Shown here piece after piece: positions 6,208 through 8,092 of a stretch of 8,092 nt of DNA. The notes under the pieces are model-generated. The model made no database searches and had not been told where the DNA came from. It was given only the letters and a program-made list of their open reading frames with translations. Both the position numbers and the translations under genes were made by a program. The stretch is from an uncultured Saprospiraceae bacterium. GTDB lineage: Bacteria; Bacteroidota; Bacteroidia; Chitinophagales; Saprospiraceae. Location of the stretch: contig CALBVQ010000075.1 in the NCBI GenBank assembly GCA_937969485.1, positions 1-8,092 on the forward strand. Reading direction: 5' to 3'. Position 1 is the first letter of the stretch. Each line of letters begins with the position of its first letter.

Positions 6208-7674
6208 ATGGCAAAGGAAATTACAAATCGTAGTGATGATTATTCATTATGGTACAATAACATTGTGAAAAAGGCAGGATTAGCTGATAATAGTGCAGTA
6301 AGAGGCTGCATGGTAATTAAGCCTTACGGGTTCGCTCTTTGGGAAAATATGAAAGCGCAACTTGACTCCATGTTCAAGGAAACTGGTCATGTTAATGCTT
6401 ATTTTCCGCTTTTCATCCCTAAAAGCTTCTTAAGTAAAGAAGCTGAACATGTAGAAGGATTTGCAAAAGAGTGTGCAGTTGTTACTCATCACCGACTTAT
6501 GAATAATCCTGATGGCCCTGGTGTAGTTGTTGATCCTAGTGCTAAGCTGGAGGAAGAGTTGATCGTTCGTCCCACCTCTGAAACGATTATTTGGCATACG
6601 TACAAGGATTGGATCAAGTCATACAGAGATTTGCCTTTATTGATTAACCAATGGGCTAATGTGGTGCGATGGGACATGCGAACTAGGCCTTTCTTGCGTA
6701 CTGCTGAGTTTTTGTGGCAAGAAGGACATACGGCGCACGCTACAAAGTCCGAGGCAATGGAAGAGGCAAAGTTAATTCATGAAATATATGCTAGATTCGC
6801 TGAAGACTGGATGGCGATGCCAGTAATTAAAGGGGCGAAATCTGACAGAGAGCGTTTTGCTGGAGCTGATGAAACCTTCACAATTGAAGCACTAATGCAA
6901 GATGGGAAGGCATTACAAGCTGGTACTTCTCATTTCCTGGGACAAAATTTCGCAAAGGCATTTGATGTTAAATTTTCTAATTCAGAGAATAAGGAAGAAT
7001 ATGTTTGGGCATCCAGCTGGGGCGTGTCTACAAGACTTATTGGTGGGTTAATAATGACTCATTCCGATGATGAAGGGTTGGTTTTACCTCCCAAGTTAGC
7101 TCCACAGCAAGTCGTAATCGTGCCTATTCCTAAGCCGTTGCCAGAGGTAATGGAATATATAAAGCCTATTGCAGAGGAGTTGAAAGCTAGAGGTGTTCGT
7201 GTAAAGGTTGATGATAATGATCAGAAAAGACCAGGCTTTAAATTTGCTGAGTACGAAATGATGGGGATTCCTATAAGACTAGGAATTGGTAAGAGAGACA
7301 TGGCGAATAATATGGTGGAAGTTGCAAGAAGAGATACGAAAACAAAGGAACTTGTTTCTAGGGAAGGTATCGCTAAACATATTGACAATCTTCTTACTGA
7401 AATTCAGGCTGCTTTATTGGCTAATGCCAAAAAATTTAGGAGTGATCATACAACCGTTGTTGATACTATGGAGGAATTTAAGGAAGTTTTGGATACCAAA
7501 GGCGGTTTTATTATGGCGCATTGGGACGGCACAACTGAAAGTGAGCTTGCCATCAAAGAGGCGACTAATGCTACTATCCGTTGTATTCCTAATGATTTCG
7601 TTGAGGAGGAGGGTGAATGTGTCTTTTCAGGAAATAAATCGAAAGGAAGAGTTGTTTTTGCGAAATCCTATTAG
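6208..7674 (+). CDS. proS: Prolyl-tRNA synthetase, archaeal/eukaryotic type (class IIa)
   Basis: This cytosolic enzyme charges tRNA-Pro with proline using ATP. The 488 residues match the short archaeal/eukaryotic-like form; the roughly 570-residue bacterial form with its inserted editing domain is absent, so cis-editing of mischarged Ala-tRNA-Pro is not expected. The class II core covers about residues 15-295: the motif 1 area (YGFALWENMKAQLD, 40-53, to AYFPLFIP), the RPTSE proline/ATP loop (121-125), motif 2 (RWDMRTRPFLRTAEFLWQEGHTAH, 154-177), GTSHFLGQNFAKAF (239-252) and motif 3 (GVSTRLIGGLIMTHSDDEGLVLPP, 272-295, with R276). The anticodon-binding domain follows at about 300-405, then the C-terminal zinc-type domain ending in the conserved tyrosine Y488. 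Only C459 and C471 remain of the cysteines usual in that last domain. The ATG is preceded by AACAAACAACCT, with no Shine-Dalgarno sequence. TATGTTTT at 6109-6116 resembles the Bacteroidota -7 element but lacks a clear partner at -33. Confidence 0.97.
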   Translation: MAKEITNRSDDYSLWYNNIVKKAGLADNSAVRGCMVIKPYGFALWENMKAQLDSMFKETGHVNAYFPLFIPKSFLSKEAEHVEGFAKECAVVTHHRLMNNPDGPGVVVDPSAKLEEELIVRPTSETIIWHTYKDWIKSYRDLPLLINQWANVVRWDMRTRPFLRTAEFLWQEGHTAHATKSEAMEEAKLIHEIYARFAEDWMAMPVIKGAKSDRERFAGADETFTIEALMQDGKALQAGTSHFLGQNFAKAFDVKFSNSENKEEYVWASSWGVSTRLIGGLIMTHSDDEGLVLPPKLAPQQVVIVPIPKPLPEVMEYIKPIAEELKARGVRVKVDDNDQKRPGFKFAEYEMMGIPIRLGIGKRDMANNMVEVARRDTKTKELVSREGIAKHIDNLLTEIQAALLANAKKFRSDHTTVVDTMEEFKEVLDTKGGFIMAHWDGTTESELAIKEATNATIRCIPNDFVEEEGECVFSGNKSKGRVVFAKSY

Positions 7675-7730
7675 TACCATTTTTGTTTTAGGGTTTGGAT
7701 TAATTGCTACTGGAAAAGTTAGTAAAAGAA

Positions 7731-7744
7731 GCGAGTAATCTCGC
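7731..7744 (+). other. GC-rich hairpin 57 bases after proS
   Basis: GCGAG and CTCGC pair perfectly around a TAAT loop in otherwise AT-rich DNA. It could act in proS transcript 3'-end formation or stability. There is no T-tract after it (GTCTAAATT follows), so it is not called as an intrinsic terminator. Confidence 0.3.
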
Positions 7745-7990
7745 GTCTAAATTAGCACTAGATGTAGATTCTAGAGAAGAATTGGAATAATTGGTACTAG
7801 GAAAGATACTCAATTAATAAGGCACTGGTGGAGGCAGAAGAATTTGGTGTCTATGTTGGATTGTTCTATTGTAGAATAATTAATTTAGGCATCTAAAACG
7901 CACGAGATTTCATTCCTAACTTGGTTTACAACTAGGGTAGTGGTAAAGGGTTGAATGGAGCTATCTCAACGAAGAAAATTGTGAGTTTCT

Positions 7991-8092
7991 TATACCAATT
8001 CTGTTTTAAGGTTTCACTTTATTTTCAAGAATTATTAAATCAAGTACAAGGCAGAAAACGCAAGGATAGCCATAGCTATCATGAGTATTTCT
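7991..8092. repeat. Possible end of a dispersed intergenic repeat (cut by window edge)
   Basis: From TATACCAATTCTG to the right edge the sequence is non-coding on both strands yet not simply AT-rich. It holds a perfect GATAGC-CATA-GCTATC hairpin at 8065-8080. The mixture of a TACCAATT end, a G/A-rich stretch (AAGGCAGAAAACGCAAGG) and a central hairpin suggests a miniature inverted-repeat or other dispersed element continuing past the window. No second copy lies within the window, so this is a suspicion only. Confidence 0.2.

Larger units (their letters stand above)
7675..8092. other. Intergenic region downstream of proS without an intact gene
   Basis: These 418 bases contain no reading frame that looks like a complete gene on either strand. 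What can be seen: a small GC-rich hairpin at 7731-7744; two short gene-like stretches in different plus-strand frames, 7704-7787 (28 codons with KLVKEASNLASKLALD) and 7801-7893 (31 codons with NKALVEAEEFGVYVG), each ended by a stop; an inverted AATTGGTA (7789-7796) / TACCAATT (7993-8000) pair; and a hairpin at the right edge. The two stretches could be pieces of a decayed gene, but both are short enough to arise by chance. No strong terminator for proS was found. Confidence 0.5.

Noticed and set aside
7286..7738. A 150-codon open frame overlapping the 3' half of proS on the same strand
   Set aside because: It lies almost entirely within proS in another frame and has no recognisable domain; proS is certain.

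Overview
The window is AT-rich and looks like a chromosomal segment of a Bacteroidota bacterium, probably Cytophagales-like. This rests on the archaeal/eukaryotic-type prolyl-tRNA synthetase usual in that phylum, a FadL/OmpP1-type outer membrane protein of the Bacteroidota kind, AT-rich leaders without clear Shine-Dalgarno sequences, and a low-complexity secreted protein. The phylum is a confident inference; the genus cannot be read from the sequence.

Layout: five genes lie on the minus strand and one on the plus strand. Reading leftward along the minus strand from about 5960: a secreted Tyr/Asp-rich then Ser/Arg-rich protein (4599-5957), closed by a strong intrinsic terminator (4540-4574). 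Next comes a probable operon of an OmpP1/FadL-family beta-barrel protein (2941-4419), an M29 metallo-aminopeptidase whose ATG follows the barrel stop codon after one base (1851-2939), and an unrecognised 185-210 residue protein (1185-1817). A separate lipoprotein gene follows (start at 961), running off the left edge with two homologous Ig/cadherin-like modules visible. The plus-strand gene proS (6208-7674) diverges from the Ser/Arg-rich gene across a 250-base intergenic region.

The last 418 bases (7675-8092) hold no intact gene. They contain a small GC-rich hairpin, two short gene-like reading frames in different frames that could be remnants of a decayed gene, and at the right edge a hairpin-bearing segment that may be the end of a dispersed intergenic repeat.

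The functions fit housekeeping (proS, aminopeptidase) plus cell-envelope and secreted proteins. I see no defence system, mobile-element transposase, CRISPR array, tRNA or rRNA. The least explained parts are the low-complexity secreted protein, the unknown protein with an ambiguous start, a perfect 18-bp palindrome upstream of the OmpP1-like gene, and the coupling of that gene to the aminopeptidase.
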